A DNA stretch of 64,000 nt from Microbacterium sp. (GCF_026393345.1 NZ_JAPLAI010000066.1:1-64000), one strand, 5' to 3'. Numbered from the stretch's first letter, positions 16,951 to 26,051 are shown. Notes: generated by a model from the letters alone, not told the origin. Numbers and translations: made by a program.

Positions 16951-18279
16951 ATGACCACAGCCGCACCCCTGCCCCGCGCGGACAGTCCCGACCGCACCGA
17001 GAGCGCCGAGCGCTCCGCCGGCGCCGACACGCCTCGCGCCCGCCGGTTCACCCCCGGCCCGATCTTCGGCGCGATCGCCCAGCTCGCGGCCCTCGGCATC
17101 GTGGGCCCGGTCATCGCCACCGTCCTGTTCGGGCTGCTGGGAGCGGGCCTCGGCCTGGTGCCCGCGCTCGGCGTCGGTCTCGTGCTCCTGGTCGCGTTCG
17201 TCTACGCCCTGTTCGGACTCGCCTGGCTGGAGTACGCCCGCGTCGACGGTCTCTACGGCCTGGGTCTGCCTCCGCTCGCACCCCGCCGGCGCACCCGTCC
17301 GGGCTTCAGCGGCTTCCTCCTCGTCATCTGGCACCAGTTCATCGACGGCACGATGTGGCGGGCCATCGCGAGCGTCGCGATCTCCACCGTGCTGGGGCTC
17401 GTCGTGCTGCCGCTCGTGACCGCGGTCGCCTCGGGCGTGGTGCTCGCTTTCGCTCCGCTGTACGCCCACAGCGGCCTCGCCCGGCTCGCCGTCATCGGCG
17501 GCGTCGACATCCCTGTCGTCTGGACGCCGCTGGTCGGCGTGCTCGTCGCGGTCCTCGGACTCGCCGCCCTCGGCGGTATCGCCCTTCTCCACGGCATCAT
17601 CGCCCGGTCGATCCTCGTCCCCTCCCGGGAGGCGATGTTCGCCGCCCGGGTGCAGGTCTCCGACCAGCGGCGGGAGGGCGCGATGCGCGCCTCCGAGGTC
17701 GAGCGCACCCGCATCGAGCGCGATCTCCACGATGGGGTCCAGCCGCGCCTCGTGTCGGTCGGGATGACCCTGGGCCTGGCCCAGCAGAAGATCGACGACG
17801 ATCCCGGGGCCGCGAAGGCGCTGATCGAGGAGGCGCACACCTCCACCAAGGCGGCGATCACGGAGCTGCGTCAGCTCGCCCGCGGCATCCATGCCTCTGT
17901 CCTCGACGACCGCGGTCTCGATGCTGCCCTGTCGGCACTGGCGGCGCGTTCGCACGTGCCGGTGCACTTGGATGTGCGCCTCGAGGGACGCTGCGCGAAG
18001 ACGGCGGAAGCCGCCGTCTACTTCGTGATCGCGGAATCTCTCACGAACGCCGCGAAGCACTCCCGCGCCTCGGAATGCCGCGTGATCGTGCGGGTCAGGG
18101 ACGGCGGGACGCTGTGGGCCCGCGTCGAGGACAACGGCATCGGCGGTGCGCGGGTGCTCCCCGGCGGCGGCCTCGACGGCATCTCCAACCGGGTGCTCGC
18201 CGCCGGCGGCACCGTGCGCCTGGACAGCCCCGTCGGTGGCCCGACCTCGCTGGAGGTGAGCGTCCCGTGCGCATCCTGA
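16951..18279 (+). CDS. two-component sensor histidine kinase, NarL-partner type
   Basis: The 442-residue membrane kinase has several N-terminal TM helices (residues about 45-220), a HisKA_3 dimerisation helix with phospho-accepting His near 259 in ERDLHDGVQPRLV, and a HATPase domain with N-box ESLTNAAKHS (about 368) and G1-box DNGIGG (about 397). It should autophosphorylate and pass phosphate to the response regulator encoded in the next gene, whose GTG start overlaps it by 13 bases. No extracellular sensor domain of note is visible, so it may sense envelope stress within the membrane like LiaS-type kinases. Confidence 0.93.
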   Translation: MTTAAPLPRADSPDRTESAERSAGADTPRARRFTPGPIFGAIAQLAALGIVGPVIATVLFGLLGAGLGLVPALGVGLVLLVAFVYALFGLAWLEYARVDGLYGLGLPPLAPRRRTRPGFSGFLLVIWHQFIDGTMWRAIASVAISTVLGLVVLPLVTAVASGVVLAFAPLYAHSGLARLAVIGGVDIPVVWTPLVGVLVAVLGLAALGGIALLHGIIARSILVPSREAMFAARVQVSDQRREGAMRASEVERTRIERDLHDGVQPRLVSVGMTLGLAQQKIDDDPGAAKALIEEAHTSTKAAITELRQLARGIHASVLDDRGLDAALSALAARSHVPVHLDVRLEGRCAKTAEAAVYFVIAESLTNAAKHSRASECRVIVRVRDGGTLWARVEDNGIGGARVLPGGGLDGISNRVLAAGGTVRLDSPVGGPTSLEVSVPCAS

Positions 18280-18962
18280 TCTGTGAGGACTCGGTCCTCC
18301 TGCGCGCGGGCCTCGTGCGCCTCCTCGATGACGCCGGCCACGACGTGGTCGCCGCCCTCCCGGATGCCTCGGAGCTCGACGAGACCGTGGCGCGCACCAA
18401 CCCGGAGCTGTGCATCCTCGATGTGCGCCTCCCCCCGACCTACACGAACGAGGGCATCCTCGCGGCCTTGCGCCTCCGGGCCGCATCCCCCTCCCTCCCC
18501 GTGCTCGTGCTCTCGCAGTACGTCGAGGAGCGGTACGCCAGCGACCTCATCACCGGCGGCGGCGGCGCGCTCGGCTACCTGCTCAAGGACCGCGTGGCCG
18601 ATGTCACCGAGTTCGTCGAGACGGTCGACCGGATCGGCCGGGGCGCCACGATCCTCGACCCCGAGGTGGTGGCGCAGCTGCTGAACCGGCGCACCCGCGA
18701 CAGCCGGATGCAGCGCCTCACCGATCGCGAAGCCACCGTGCTCGCCCTGATCGCCGAGGGCAAGTCGAATCAGGCGATCGCCGCCACCCTGTTCCTCTCC
18801 GAGGCCTCGGTGGAAAAGCACATCACCGCCATCTTCCAGAAGCTCGAGCTCGAGCCGGACGAGTCGGGTAACCGCCGCGTGCTGGCCGCCCTCGCCCATG
18901 TCGAGCACGGTGGCCCCACCGCCACCGGTGAGACCCGCATCCATCCCGGAGACCTCTCATGA
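18267..18962 (+). CDS. LuxR/NarL-type response regulator
   Basis: From GTG 18267 the 231-residue protein reads VRILICEDSVLLRAGLVRLL. It has the receiver phospho-acceptor Asp52 (CILDVRLP), Lys near 106 (GYLLKDR) and a C-terminal LuxR-type HTH (LTDREATVLALIAEG, KSNQAIAATLFLSEASVEKH). It is the cognate partner of the overlapping kinase. Its stop overlaps the start of the DUF4097-like gene (ATGA), so kinase, regulator and that membrane protein form one operon. Confidence 0.94.
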   Translation: MRILICEDSVLLRAGLVRLLDDAGHDVVAALPDASELDETVARTNPELCILDVRLPPTYTNEGILAALRLRAASPSLPVLVLSQYVEERYASDLITGGGGALGYLLKDRVADVTEFVETVDRIGRGATILDPEVVAQLLNRRTRDSRMQRLTDREATVLALIAEGKSNQAIAATLFLSEASVEKHITAIFQKLELEPDESGNRRVLAALAHVEHGGPTATGETRIHPGDLS

Positions 18963-19798
18963 CCACCACGTCCGTCCTCCCGCCCGCCCCGGAGGCCCCG
19001 GCGACACCGCCCGCGCCGCGCCACCCCGGTTCCCGCGTCGTCGCGATCCTCACCATCGTCCTCGGTTCGGCGGTCATCCTGGCGACGATCATCGGCGCCG
19101 TCTTCGCCACCCTCTCGGTCTCGCTGCGGCATGCCGAGACGCAGAGCATCGATGTCGCCGGGGTGACCGAGATCGACGTCGAGGCATCGGCCACCGACCT
19201 GACCGTCGTGTTCGACGACGTCGACGAGGCAACCCTGCGGGTCATCGATGCCGGAGGCGGCGGCTGGGTCTTCGACGTCGACGGCGACACGCTCCGCGTC
19301 GAGGCACCGCGTCACGTGTTCGGCTGGTTCCTCGGCGGCAACGGCCGTGCGACCCTCACCCTCCCCGCCTCGCTCGAGGGCACGGATGCGTCGTTCGCGC
19401 TCGGCGCGGGAAGCCTCGAGGCAGACGGCCGGTTCGGCGACCTGGACATCGACCTCGCCGCGGGCGAGGTGACGGTGACCGGTGAAGCGCGCTCGCTCGA
19501 CGTGTCCGTCAACGCCGGCAGCGCCGACCTCGCGCTCGCCGACGTCGGCGAAGCGGAGTTCACGGTCGGCGCCGGCGACACCACCGCCCGCCTCACCGGG
19601 ACCGCACCGCGGGAGGTGAGCATCGACGTCAGTGCGGGCTCACTCGATCTCACCGTGCCGGACGAGACCTACGCGCTCGCGTCGAATGTCAGCGCGGGCG
19701 GCCTGGACACCCACGCGCTCCAGACCGACGGGTCGTCTCCCCGGAGCATCGCCGTCGAGCTGTCCGCCGGCGACGTCACCCTCCGCGGCTCCGACTGA
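18959..19798 (+). CDS. membrane-anchored DUF4097-like beta-repeat protein
   Basis: The 279-residue protein has a Pro-rich cytoplasmic N-terminus, one TM helix at about residues 27-50 (VVAILTIVLGSAVILATIIG) and an extracytoplasmic domain of repeated short strands (VEASATDLTVVFD, VTVTGEARSLDVSVNAGSAD, VSIDVSAGSLDLTVP, AVELSAGDVTLRGSD), as in DUF4097/LiaF-like proteins. Such proteins commonly accompany envelope-stress two-component systems. It is translationally coupled to the response regulator. The molecular role is unknown. Confidence 0.75.
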   Translation: MTTTSVLPPAPEAPATPPAPRHPGSRVVAILTIVLGSAVILATIIGAVFATLSVSLRHAETQSIDVAGVTEIDVEASATDLTVVFDDVDEATLRVIDAGGGGWVFDVDGDTLRVEAPRHVFGWFLGGNGRATLTLPASLEGTDASFALGAGSLEADGRFGDLDIDLAAGEVTVTGEARSLDVSVNAGSADLALADVGEAEFTVGAGDTTARLTGTAPREVSIDVSAGSLDLTVPDETYALASNVSAGGLDTHALQTDGSSPRSIAVELSAGDVTLRGSD

Positions 19799-19808
19799 CC
19801 GAATCCGT

Positions 19809-19874
19809 CGCGCGAGTGGGCACTCGTGGTCGCCTCCCACCCCGGGAGGGCCGCCACGAGTGCCTCCTCGCGCG
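19809..19874. terminator. bidirectional hairpin / palindromic repeat, copy 2
   Basis: The left arm CGCGCGAGTGGGCACTCGTGG and right arm CCACGAGTGCCTCCTCGCG pair imperfectly over about 20 bp between two convergent genes. Its left arm is the same 18-bp sequence found at 15312. It probably terminates both genes and belongs to a dispersed repeat family. Confidence 0.6.
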
Positions 19875-19893
19875 TCAGGCCAACGGATGCGGC

Positions 19894-20880
19894 TCAGGCG
19901 GGGCGGAGGGAAGCCACGAAGTCGAGCTTGTCGAGCACCGGCGCGGGGATGACGAAGGGGTACAGGTCGTTCTTGCCCATCGACCGCTCCACCATGTTCA
20001 GCGCCGTCGACAACGGCAGCCACACCTGGGTGACGAGGTCACGGAACCGCCGGAACCCGTCGAGGTCCACCGGTTCGTGCAAACCGTACTCCCCGGCCGT
20101 CTCGACGGCGTCGCAGATGTGCAGGTAGTGCGCCCAGGTCTCGGCGAAGTCCTCGTACGGGTGCATGGTCGCGTATGTGGAGATGTACGAGTCCTGCCAG
20201 CCGGCCGGGGCTCCCTCGGCGTAGTGCCGGTCGATCGCGGCCTGATAGTCGGCGCGTTCGTCGCCGAACAGGGCACGGGCCGGCTCTATCCGGTCGGTGT
20301 CCTCGACCAGCCGCCACTCCATGTAGTGCCCGACCTCGTGCCGGAAGTGCCCGAGCATGGTGCGGTACGGCTCGTCGAGCTGCGTCCGCATCCGCTCGCG
20401 ATACGCGTCGTCGCTCTCGGCGAGGTCGATCGTGATGACACCGGCGTCGTGGCCGATGACGACGTCCTCGGCCACGCTCGACAGCAGATCGAACGCGAGA
20501 CCGTACTCCGGGTCCTCGCGCTTGTCCACGATGCGGAAGCCGAGCCGGTCGAGTTCCGCGACGAGGTGTCGTTTCGCCCGTTCCGCGACGATGTACTGGG
20601 TCAGCCCGGTCGCGTCCGCATCGTTCGGGCGGGTGCGGGTGAGGTCACAGCTGGCGCACTGCCCGCCATCGACGGCGGCGAGCCACGTGCAACCGGACAG
20701 GTTGAGATTCCGGCACACCGTCCACGACCGCCCGGTGGCGTCGACGTAGCGTCCGGCGGAATCCACCGGAACGATCGCGGCCTCCTCGCGCGAGTAGCCG
20801 AGGAAAGTCCCGCAGGACAGGCAGACGGAGTTCTCGAAGTAGAGCGCGTTCCCGCAGACGCGGCATCGGTAGGCCTTCAC
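19894..20880 (-). CDS. putative zinc metallopeptidase with N-terminal zinc ribbon
   Basis: The 328-residue protein begins with paired CxxC zinc ribbons (CRVCGNALYFENSVCLSCG), continues with Cys-containing NLSGCTW and GGQCASC, and has a gluzincin-type motif RHEVGHYMEW near residue 182 followed by DFAETWAHYLHI, whose Glu may complete the metal site. It matches the Peptidase_Mx-like family often found beside circularly permuted ATP-grasp, alpha-E and transglutaminase genes, exactly as here. Probably a cytosolic peptidase working on the product of that cluster; substrate unknown. Confidence 0.85.
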   Translation of the reverse strand: MKAYRCRVCGNALYFENSVCLSCGTFLGYSREEAAIVPVDSAGRYVDATGRSWTVCRNLNLSGCTWLAAVDGGQCASCDLTRTRPNDADATGLTQYIVAERAKRHLVAELDRLGFRIVDKREDPEYGLAFDLLSSVAEDVVIGHDAGVITIDLAESDDAYRERMRTQLDEPYRTMLGHFRHEVGHYMEWRLVEDTDRIEPARALFGDERADYQAAIDRHYAEGAPAGWQDSYISTYATMHPYEDFAETWAHYLHICDAVETAGEYGLHEPVDLDGFRRFRDLVTQVWLPLSTALNMVERSMGKNDLYPFVIPAPVLDKLDFVASLRPA

Positions 20881-20943
20881 GCTCCGTAGCCTGGCACACC
20901 CGCCGCGCCCGTGATGCGGGGTTGCACCCGCGAACGCCCCGCG

Positions 20944-21834
20944 TCAGCGGGCGTAGGACTCCAGCGGCGCGACGTCGACCGAGACGGTCAGCGTCGACCG
21001 CTTCGCCTCGGTGAAGATGACGCCCTTGACCGGCGGCACATCACCGTAGTCGCGACCCCAGGCGACCGTGACGTGACGGTCGGCGATCCACTGGTCGTTC
21101 GTCGGGTCGAAGGCGAGCCACTGGTCGGATGCGGGAAGCCACACCGCGACCCACGCGTGCGAGGCGTCGGCTCCGACGATGCGCTCCTTGCCGGGCGGCG
21201 GCTGCGTCGCGAGGTACCCGCTGATGTAGCGGGCCGCGACGCCGTGACCGCGCAGGCACGCGAGGGCGAGGTGGGCGAAGTCCTGGCAGACGCCGGCGCG
21301 GGCCGCGAGCACATCGGGGACCGTGCTCGTCACGGTGGTGGCGGTGCTGTCGTACTGGAAGTCCGTCTTGATGCGGTGCATCAGGTCGGTCACGGCCTCG
21401 CCGATGGGGCGGCCGGGCACCAGGGATGCGGCGGCATACGCGGTCGCCTCGGGCACCTGCAGCACCTTGGGCGAGGCGAGGGCGAACTCGGTGGCCGCCC
21501 ACGCGCCCGGGGTGTCGGGGTGCACGAGCGGTCGGGCGCGTTCCCAGGGTTCGGCGAGCGCGTCCGCGTCGTAGACCGGTGGGGTGACGTCCACCTCGGT
21601 CGCGGCGTCGATCGTCAGGCGCTGGTGCGGCTCGGTGACGTGGAAGTACGTGGTGGCGTTGCCGAAGGCGTCGGTGTGGCGGCCGCTGTCGCCGGGCGCC
21701 GGATCGATCGTGAGCGTGTGGTCGCTCGCCCGCTGCCACGGCAGCGTCCGCGGCGACAGGTGGGCGATGCCGAAGCTGCTGCCGACCTCGGTGTCGTACG
21801 TGTACTCGGTGCGGTGGGTGACGCGGTACCTCAC
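20944..21834 (-). CDS. transglutaminase-like cysteine peptidase of the ATP-grasp cluster
   Basis: From GTG 21834 (VRYRVTHRTEYTYDTEV) the 296-residue protein has the N-terminal bacterial transglutaminase-like domain and the core with catalytic Cys in AGVCQDFAHLAL (about 183), His in ASHAWVAVWLP (about 224) and Asp in FDPTNDQW (about 239). The papain-like triad is complete. The GTGA overlap with the upstream ATP-grasp/alpha-E gene shows translational coupling. Family members are predicted to form or cut amide bonds in small peptides made by the ATP-grasp ligase. Confidence 0.92.
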   Translation of the reverse strand: MRYRVTHRTEYTYDTEVGSSFGIAHLSPRTLPWQRASDHTLTIDPAPGDSGRHTDAFGNATTYFHVTEPHQRLTIDAATEVDVTPPVYDADALAEPWERARPLVHPDTPGAWAATEFALASPKVLQVPEATAYAAASLVPGRPIGEAVTDLMHRIKTDFQYDSTATTVTSTVPDVLAARAGVCQDFAHLALACLRGHGVAARYISGYLATQPPPGKERIVGADASHAWVAVWLPASDQWLAFDPTNDQWIADRHVTVAWGRDYGDVPPVKGVIFTEAKRSTLTVSVDVAPLESYAR

Positions 21835-24326
21835 GACGCGGCCTCTTCCTCGAGCAGCGTCAACGACTGCGCGGGTGGGCCGCTCTCGACGTGCACCTGC
21901 AGGATGGCGTCCGAGAGGCGCTGACCCTGCTCGATGAGATCGTCGAGGAAGGCGGCGAGCGCGGGCCGCACCCCGTCGGCCTCCACCGTCAGGTCGGCGA
22001 CGCTGACGTCGCGGAGCATCTCGAGGAGGTCTTCGACGAGCCGCTCCGGCCGGGTCGACCCGGTCGACGACGGCAGGGCGTCGAGGTGAGCAGTCACCCG
22101 CTCGAGCGCGAACGCGACGGACCGCGGGTTCGCGGCATCCGTCAGCAGCAGTTCCAGCGCTCCCGCCATGCGCGCGTCCCCGCGGTGGCGGCGGCGATGG
22201 GTGACCGAGCTCTCCGCGGCCATGAGGGTCGCCTCGAGGACGGCCCGTTCGGCGTCGGCGCCGCGCGCGGAGGTCACGGTCCCCTGCAGGAGGAGCGCCA
22301 CCTGCAGGGCCCGCTCGAGATAGCGGCCGAGCTCGATCATGTGCCAGCCGGAGTCCTGGATCATGTTCGCCGTCACCCCCTGCAGCGAGAGCACCCCGGT
22401 GAGCATGCGTCCGGCCGCATCCGGGATCCCCTGCGGATGCCGCGCGAGCCGCAGAGCAGCGGCCGACCGCTCCACCGCCCCGAAGACCCGCCAGGTGTCG
22501 TTGGACAGCTGGTCGCGAACACCCTCCAGCGCATCGCGGAGCCGCTCGAACGAGTGCGCGGCGGAGCCGGCCCGGTCCGCATCCAGCAGCAGCGACCGCA
22601 GCTCGTCCGCCGACCGGGTGTGCCGGCGCCCGCACAGCAGGGTCGTCGCGCGGTGGAGGGCGCCGAGCGCGCGCCCGCCGGAGGTGGTGGAGGCGTCCTC
22701 CAACTGCTCGGCGTACGCCTGGGTCGTGATGACGAGGCGCAGCAGGTCTTCGGCGCGCTCCGCGTACCGGCCGGCCCAGAACATGTCCTCGAGCGCGCGG
22801 GGGCCGATGGCCGGAGTGCTGCGGGAGAGGGCGGGGGTGGCGAGGTCCGCTAGCCCCTGGTCCCGATCGTCCGGGGCACCCTTGAGCACCCACACGTCCT
22901 TCGTGACCGGCGCGAGGCCGCCGGCGTCGGCGAGGGTCGCGAGCCCTCCGATGAGCGGACGGTAGACCGAGCCGTCGTAAACCGTGAACGTGCGCAGGGT
23001 GACCTGGCGCGGGACCGTCCCCTTTCCGCCCGCCCAGGCCGGTGCCTGCGACAGCGGCAGCAGTTCGCGACCGACGTAGCGGTAGGGCTCCGCGAGGATG
23101 CGGCCGCGCACCTCATCGGCCGGGAGGGCGGCGAGCGCGGCGGTCCGGCCGTCGATCCGACGGATGCTGAGGTCGTCGCCGCCGATCGCGTCGAGGATGC
23201 GCTCCAGACCTTCGGGCTCACCACCCCACCAGGTGGGCACCGACGGCAGCCGCAGCTGTTCACCGAGGAGTCGTTCGCAGAGCGCGGGAAGGAAGGGCAG
23301 GAGCGCGGGGTTCTCCAGCACGCCGGCGCCGAGTCCGTTGACGACGGTGACGGTACCGCGGCGCACTGCCTCGACCAGGCCAGGGAGCCCGAGCTGCGAA
23401 CCGGCGCGGAGTTCGAGCGGGTCGCACCACTCCGCGTCGACGCGGCGGAGGATCACATCGACCCGCTCCACCGGCGCGCGACGCGGGAACCCGGACGGCT
23501 TCATCCACACCGTGCCCTCGCGCAGCACGAGGTCGCCGCCCTGCACGAGCGGGAAGCCGAGGACGTTCGCGAGGAAGGCCTGGTCGTACGCGGTCTCGGA
23601 ATGGGTGCCCGGGGAGAGCACGACGACCCGCGGGTCGCTCACCCCGGCGGGCGCCGCCTGCAGCAGCGAAGCACGCACGGCCGCGAAGTACGGCTCCATC
23701 CGGTGCAGGCCCGCCTCCTGGTACAGGTCGGGCAGCACCCGCGAGATGACCCGCCGGTTCTCCATCGCGAAGCCGAGCCCGGACGGCGCCTGCACCCGGT
23801 CGGCGAGCACCCGCCACTCGCCCGCGGCGTCCCGGCCGAGGTCGGCGCCGGAGAGCACGAGCTTGTGCGTGGCGGCGGAGCCGGCGCGCACCAGCGGACG
23901 CACGAACCCGCTGTGCCCGAACACGGCAGCCGCCGGCACGATGCCGTCGGCGAGCACCCGCTGCTGGTCGTAGAGGTCCTCGAGCAGGGCGCTCAGCAGT
24001 TCGGCGCGCTGCGCGAGACCGACATCGAGCCGCGACCAGGTGGCGGCATCGAGCACCAGCGGCACCGGGTCGAGCCCCCACGGCACGCTGCCCGCATCCG
24101 GATGCTCGTACGTGACGCCGTCGTCGGAAAGCAGCGTCGCGATCTCGACGTCGATCCGGCGCAGTTCGTCGGTGGTGAGGTCGTAGGCGGAGGCTGCCAT
24201 CGACTTCCACGATGGGCGGAGGGCACCGTCGGCGTCGACGACCTCGTCGTACCGCGGCGCGGCGATACCGGGCAGCGGCAGGGTCGGGGACGCCAGCGAT
24301 GCGGCGTACTCTCGCAGCACTCTCAC
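21831..24326 (-). CDS. circularly permuted ATP-grasp ligase fused to alpha-E domain
   Basis: The 831-residue fusion joins a circularly permuted type 2 ATP-grasp domain (residues about 1-480; HSETAYDQAFLANVLG, VILRRVDAEWCDPLEL, LGAGVLENPAL) to an alpha-E helical domain (about 500-810; DMFWAGRYAERAEDLLRLV, MIQDSGWHMIELGRYLERA). These are encoded as separate genes in many genomes and as one here. They are predicted to make or modify a peptide by ATP-dependent amide ligation. It is coupled to the transglutaminase gene; no product of such a cluster is firmly known to me. Confidence 0.92.
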   Translation of the reverse strand: MRVLREYAASLASPTLPLPGIAAPRYDEVVDADGALRPSWKSMAASAYDLTTDELRRIDVEIATLLSDDGVTYEHPDAGSVPWGLDPVPLVLDAATWSRLDVGLAQRAELLSALLEDLYDQQRVLADGIVPAAAVFGHSGFVRPLVRAGSAATHKLVLSGADLGRDAAGEWRVLADRVQAPSGLGFAMENRRVISRVLPDLYQEAGLHRMEPYFAAVRASLLQAAPAGVSDPRVVVLSPGTHSETAYDQAFLANVLGFPLVQGGDLVLREGTVWMKPSGFPRRAPVERVDVILRRVDAEWCDPLELRAGSQLGLPGLVEAVRRGTVTVVNGLGAGVLENPALLPFLPALCERLLGEQLRLPSVPTWWGGEPEGLERILDAIGGDDLSIRRIDGRTAALAALPADEVRGRILAEPYRYVGRELLPLSQAPAWAGGKGTVPRQVTLRTFTVYDGSVYRPLIGGLATLADAGGLAPVTKDVWVLKGAPDDRDQGLADLATPALSRSTPAIGPRALEDMFWAGRYAERAEDLLRLVITTQAYAEQLEDASTTSGGRALGALHRATTLLCGRRHTRSADELRSLLLDADRAGSAAHSFERLRDALEGVRDQLSNDTWRVFGAVERSAAALRLARHPQGIPDAAGRMLTGVLSLQGVTANMIQDSGWHMIELGRYLERALQVALLLQGTVTSARGADAERAVLEATLMAAESSVTHRRRHRGDARMAGALELLLTDAANPRSVAFALERVTAHLDALPSSTGSTRPERLVEDLLEMLRDVSVADLTVEADGVRPALAAFLDDLIEQGQRLSDAILQVHVESGPPAQSLTLLEEEAAS

Positions 24327-24458
24327 GCGGACACGACTCCCTCGTCGTCACCGGGGCACGTGGTCGATGTCAGCGGCACGGAACCACTCTGTCACGGTGA
24401 CGGCACCGCGAAGGGATCCGCACTGTCGATCCGACCCCAGCCATGCGACGATCGACGG

Positions 24459-24893
24459 ATGACCGTCGACGCCGCACGCCTGCGCGACCTGGCGCTGCTG
24501 CGTCGGGTGCGCGACCGGATCGACCGCGATCACGCCCAGCCGCTGAACGTGGAAGACCTCGCCGCCGGGGTGCACATGTCGGCCGGCCACCTGAGCCGCC
24601 GGTTCAAGCTGGTGTTCGGGGAATCGCCGTACTCGTACCTCATGACCCGTCGGGTGGAGCGGGCAATGACGCTGCTGCGCGCGACCGACGCCAGCGTCAC
24701 CGACATCTGCCACGCGGTCGGATGCGGGTCGCTCGGCACCTTCTCCACCCGGTTCACCGAGCTGGTCGGCGTGCCCCCGAGCGTGTACCGCGAGCGCGGC
24801 GCGCACCCCTCCACCGACATGCTGCCGTGCATCGTGCGACAGGTGTCGAGACCGGTCAGGAATCGAGAAGCGGCCGCCGCCGGGCGTGACTAG
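24459..24893 (+). CDS. small AraC-family regulator (DNA-binding domain only)
   Basis: The 144-residue protein from ATG 24459 consists almost entirely of an AraC tandem HTH domain: NVEDLAAGVHMSAGHLSRRF, FGESPYSYLMTRRVERAMTL, VTDICHAVGCGSLGTFSTRF, then the conserved GVPPSVYR. No ligand-binding domain is present. It is divergent from the ATP-grasp gene and just upstream of the VOC gene, either of which it could control. Confidence 0.9.
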   Translation: MTVDAARLRDLALLRRVRDRIDRDHAQPLNVEDLAAGVHMSAGHLSRRFKLVFGESPYSYLMTRRVERAMTLLRATDASVTDICHAVGCGSLGTFSTRFTELVGVPPSVYRERGAHPSTDMLPCIVRQVSRPVRNREAAAAGRD

Positions 24894-24903
24894 CGTGAGC
24901 GGC

Positions 24904-25308
<405 letters not shown>

Positions 25309-25323
25309 CAGGAAGGAACGGAC

Positions 25324-25770
25324 ATGACCGCCACCACGGATTCCGGCGCATTCACCGCCGAAGAGAAAGCCGCCATGAAGGAGGCCGCCGCCGAGGCCCG
25401 GAAGGCGAAGGCCCGCGCGGGCAAGGCCGACAAGGCAGCGGCCGACGCCGCCGACGTCGCGGAGAAGATTGCCGCGATGCCCGAACCCGACCGCTCCCTC
25501 GCTCAGCACGTGCACGACACGGTGATGGCGGCCGACCCGAGCCTCGCCCCGCGTACCTGGTACGGCATGCCCGCGTACGCAAAGGACGGCAAGACGCTGG
25601 TGTTCTTCCAGGATGCGGCGAAGTTCAAGGCGCGCTACGCCACGCTCGGGTTCCAGGACGTGGCGACGCTCGACGACGGCGCGATGTGGCCCACCTCGTT
25701 CGCACTGACAGAATGGAACGACACCGTCGCACAGACCATCACCGACCTCGTCCGCAAGGCCGTCGGCTAG
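25324..25770 (+). CDS. DUF1801-family protein with charged N-terminal extension
   Basis: The 148-residue protein has an Ala/Lys-rich helical leader (residues 10-50, EEKAAMKEAAAEARKAKARA) and then a DUF1801/YdhG-like domain: LAPRTWYGMPAYAKDGKTLV, FFQDAAKFKARYATLGFQD. Members are small cytosolic proteins of uncertain function, sometimes called iron-chaperone-like. ATG 25324 follows GGAAGGAACGG. Confidence 0.75.
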   Translation: MTATTDSGAFTAEEKAAMKEAAAEARKAKARAGKADKAAADAADVAEKIAAMPEPDRSLAQHVHDTVMAADPSLAPRTWYGMPAYAKDGKTLVFFQDAAKFKARYATLGFQDVATLDDGAMWPTSFALTEWNDTVAQTITDLVRKAVG

Positions 25771-25888
25771 CGCGCTCCGCGACGCGTGGCACCATCGTTC
25801 CGGGGGCCTGTCGGCTGCACCACAGCAGACGACGCATCCGGAACATGAGAAAGAAATAACAAACACATAACGCGCGGATCTATCCCTT

Positions 25889-25908
25889 CGTTACCCCGCC
25901 GTTATACA
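25889..25908 (+). promoter_or_regulatory. CGTTAC/CGTTAT direct repeat and -10-like box before RNA copy 1
   Basis: CGTTAC (25889) and CGTTAT (25900) start 11 bases apart, one helical turn, as OmpR-type response regulators such as MtrA prefer. The second overlaps TATACA, a good -10 box. The identical arrangement precedes RNA copy 2 at 48108. Confidence 0.45.
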
Positions 25909-25914
25909 GTTCAG

Positions 25915-26014
25915 GAACGGTAGTTGTTTTGCTGTGGCAGCTACCGACATGTGATTGCAGGACACTCTTGGTGCAGGGTAAAGGGCCGGTCGGAAGCCTC
26001 TCCGACCGGCCCTC
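25915..26014 (+). ncRNA. candidate structured small RNA or orphan leader, copy 1
   Basis: The predicted transcript forms an 8-bp stem (GGTAGTTG at 25919 with CAGCTACC at 25938) and a linker with TGGTGCA. It ends in a 12-bp terminator-like hairpin (GGGCCGGTCGGA at 25983 with TCCGACCGGCCC at 26001). Positions 25917-25962 match 48137-48182 with one mismatch. No open frame is conserved between copies. The next gene is convergent, so here it cannot be a cis leader of a following gene; a standalone RNA is the simplest reading. Confidence 0.55.
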
Positions 26015-26051
26015 ACTGCGTCCGGTCCTCGCCGCCTCTGTGTGCGCCGGG

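Noticed and set aside
16665..18266. Long plus-strand frame leading into the response regulator
   Set aside because: Only the part from GTG 18267 has protein-like sequence; the rest is a shadow of the kinase gene.
16825..18486. Long open frame on the minus strand opposite the sensor kinase
   Set aside because: It mirrors the kinase and regulator codons, is Arg/Asp/Gly-rich without motifs, and arises from high GC.
25915..26014. tRNA or known c-di-AMP (ydaO) leader
   Set aside because: No cloverleaf or anticodon arm, and no ydaO-type conserved segments are visible.
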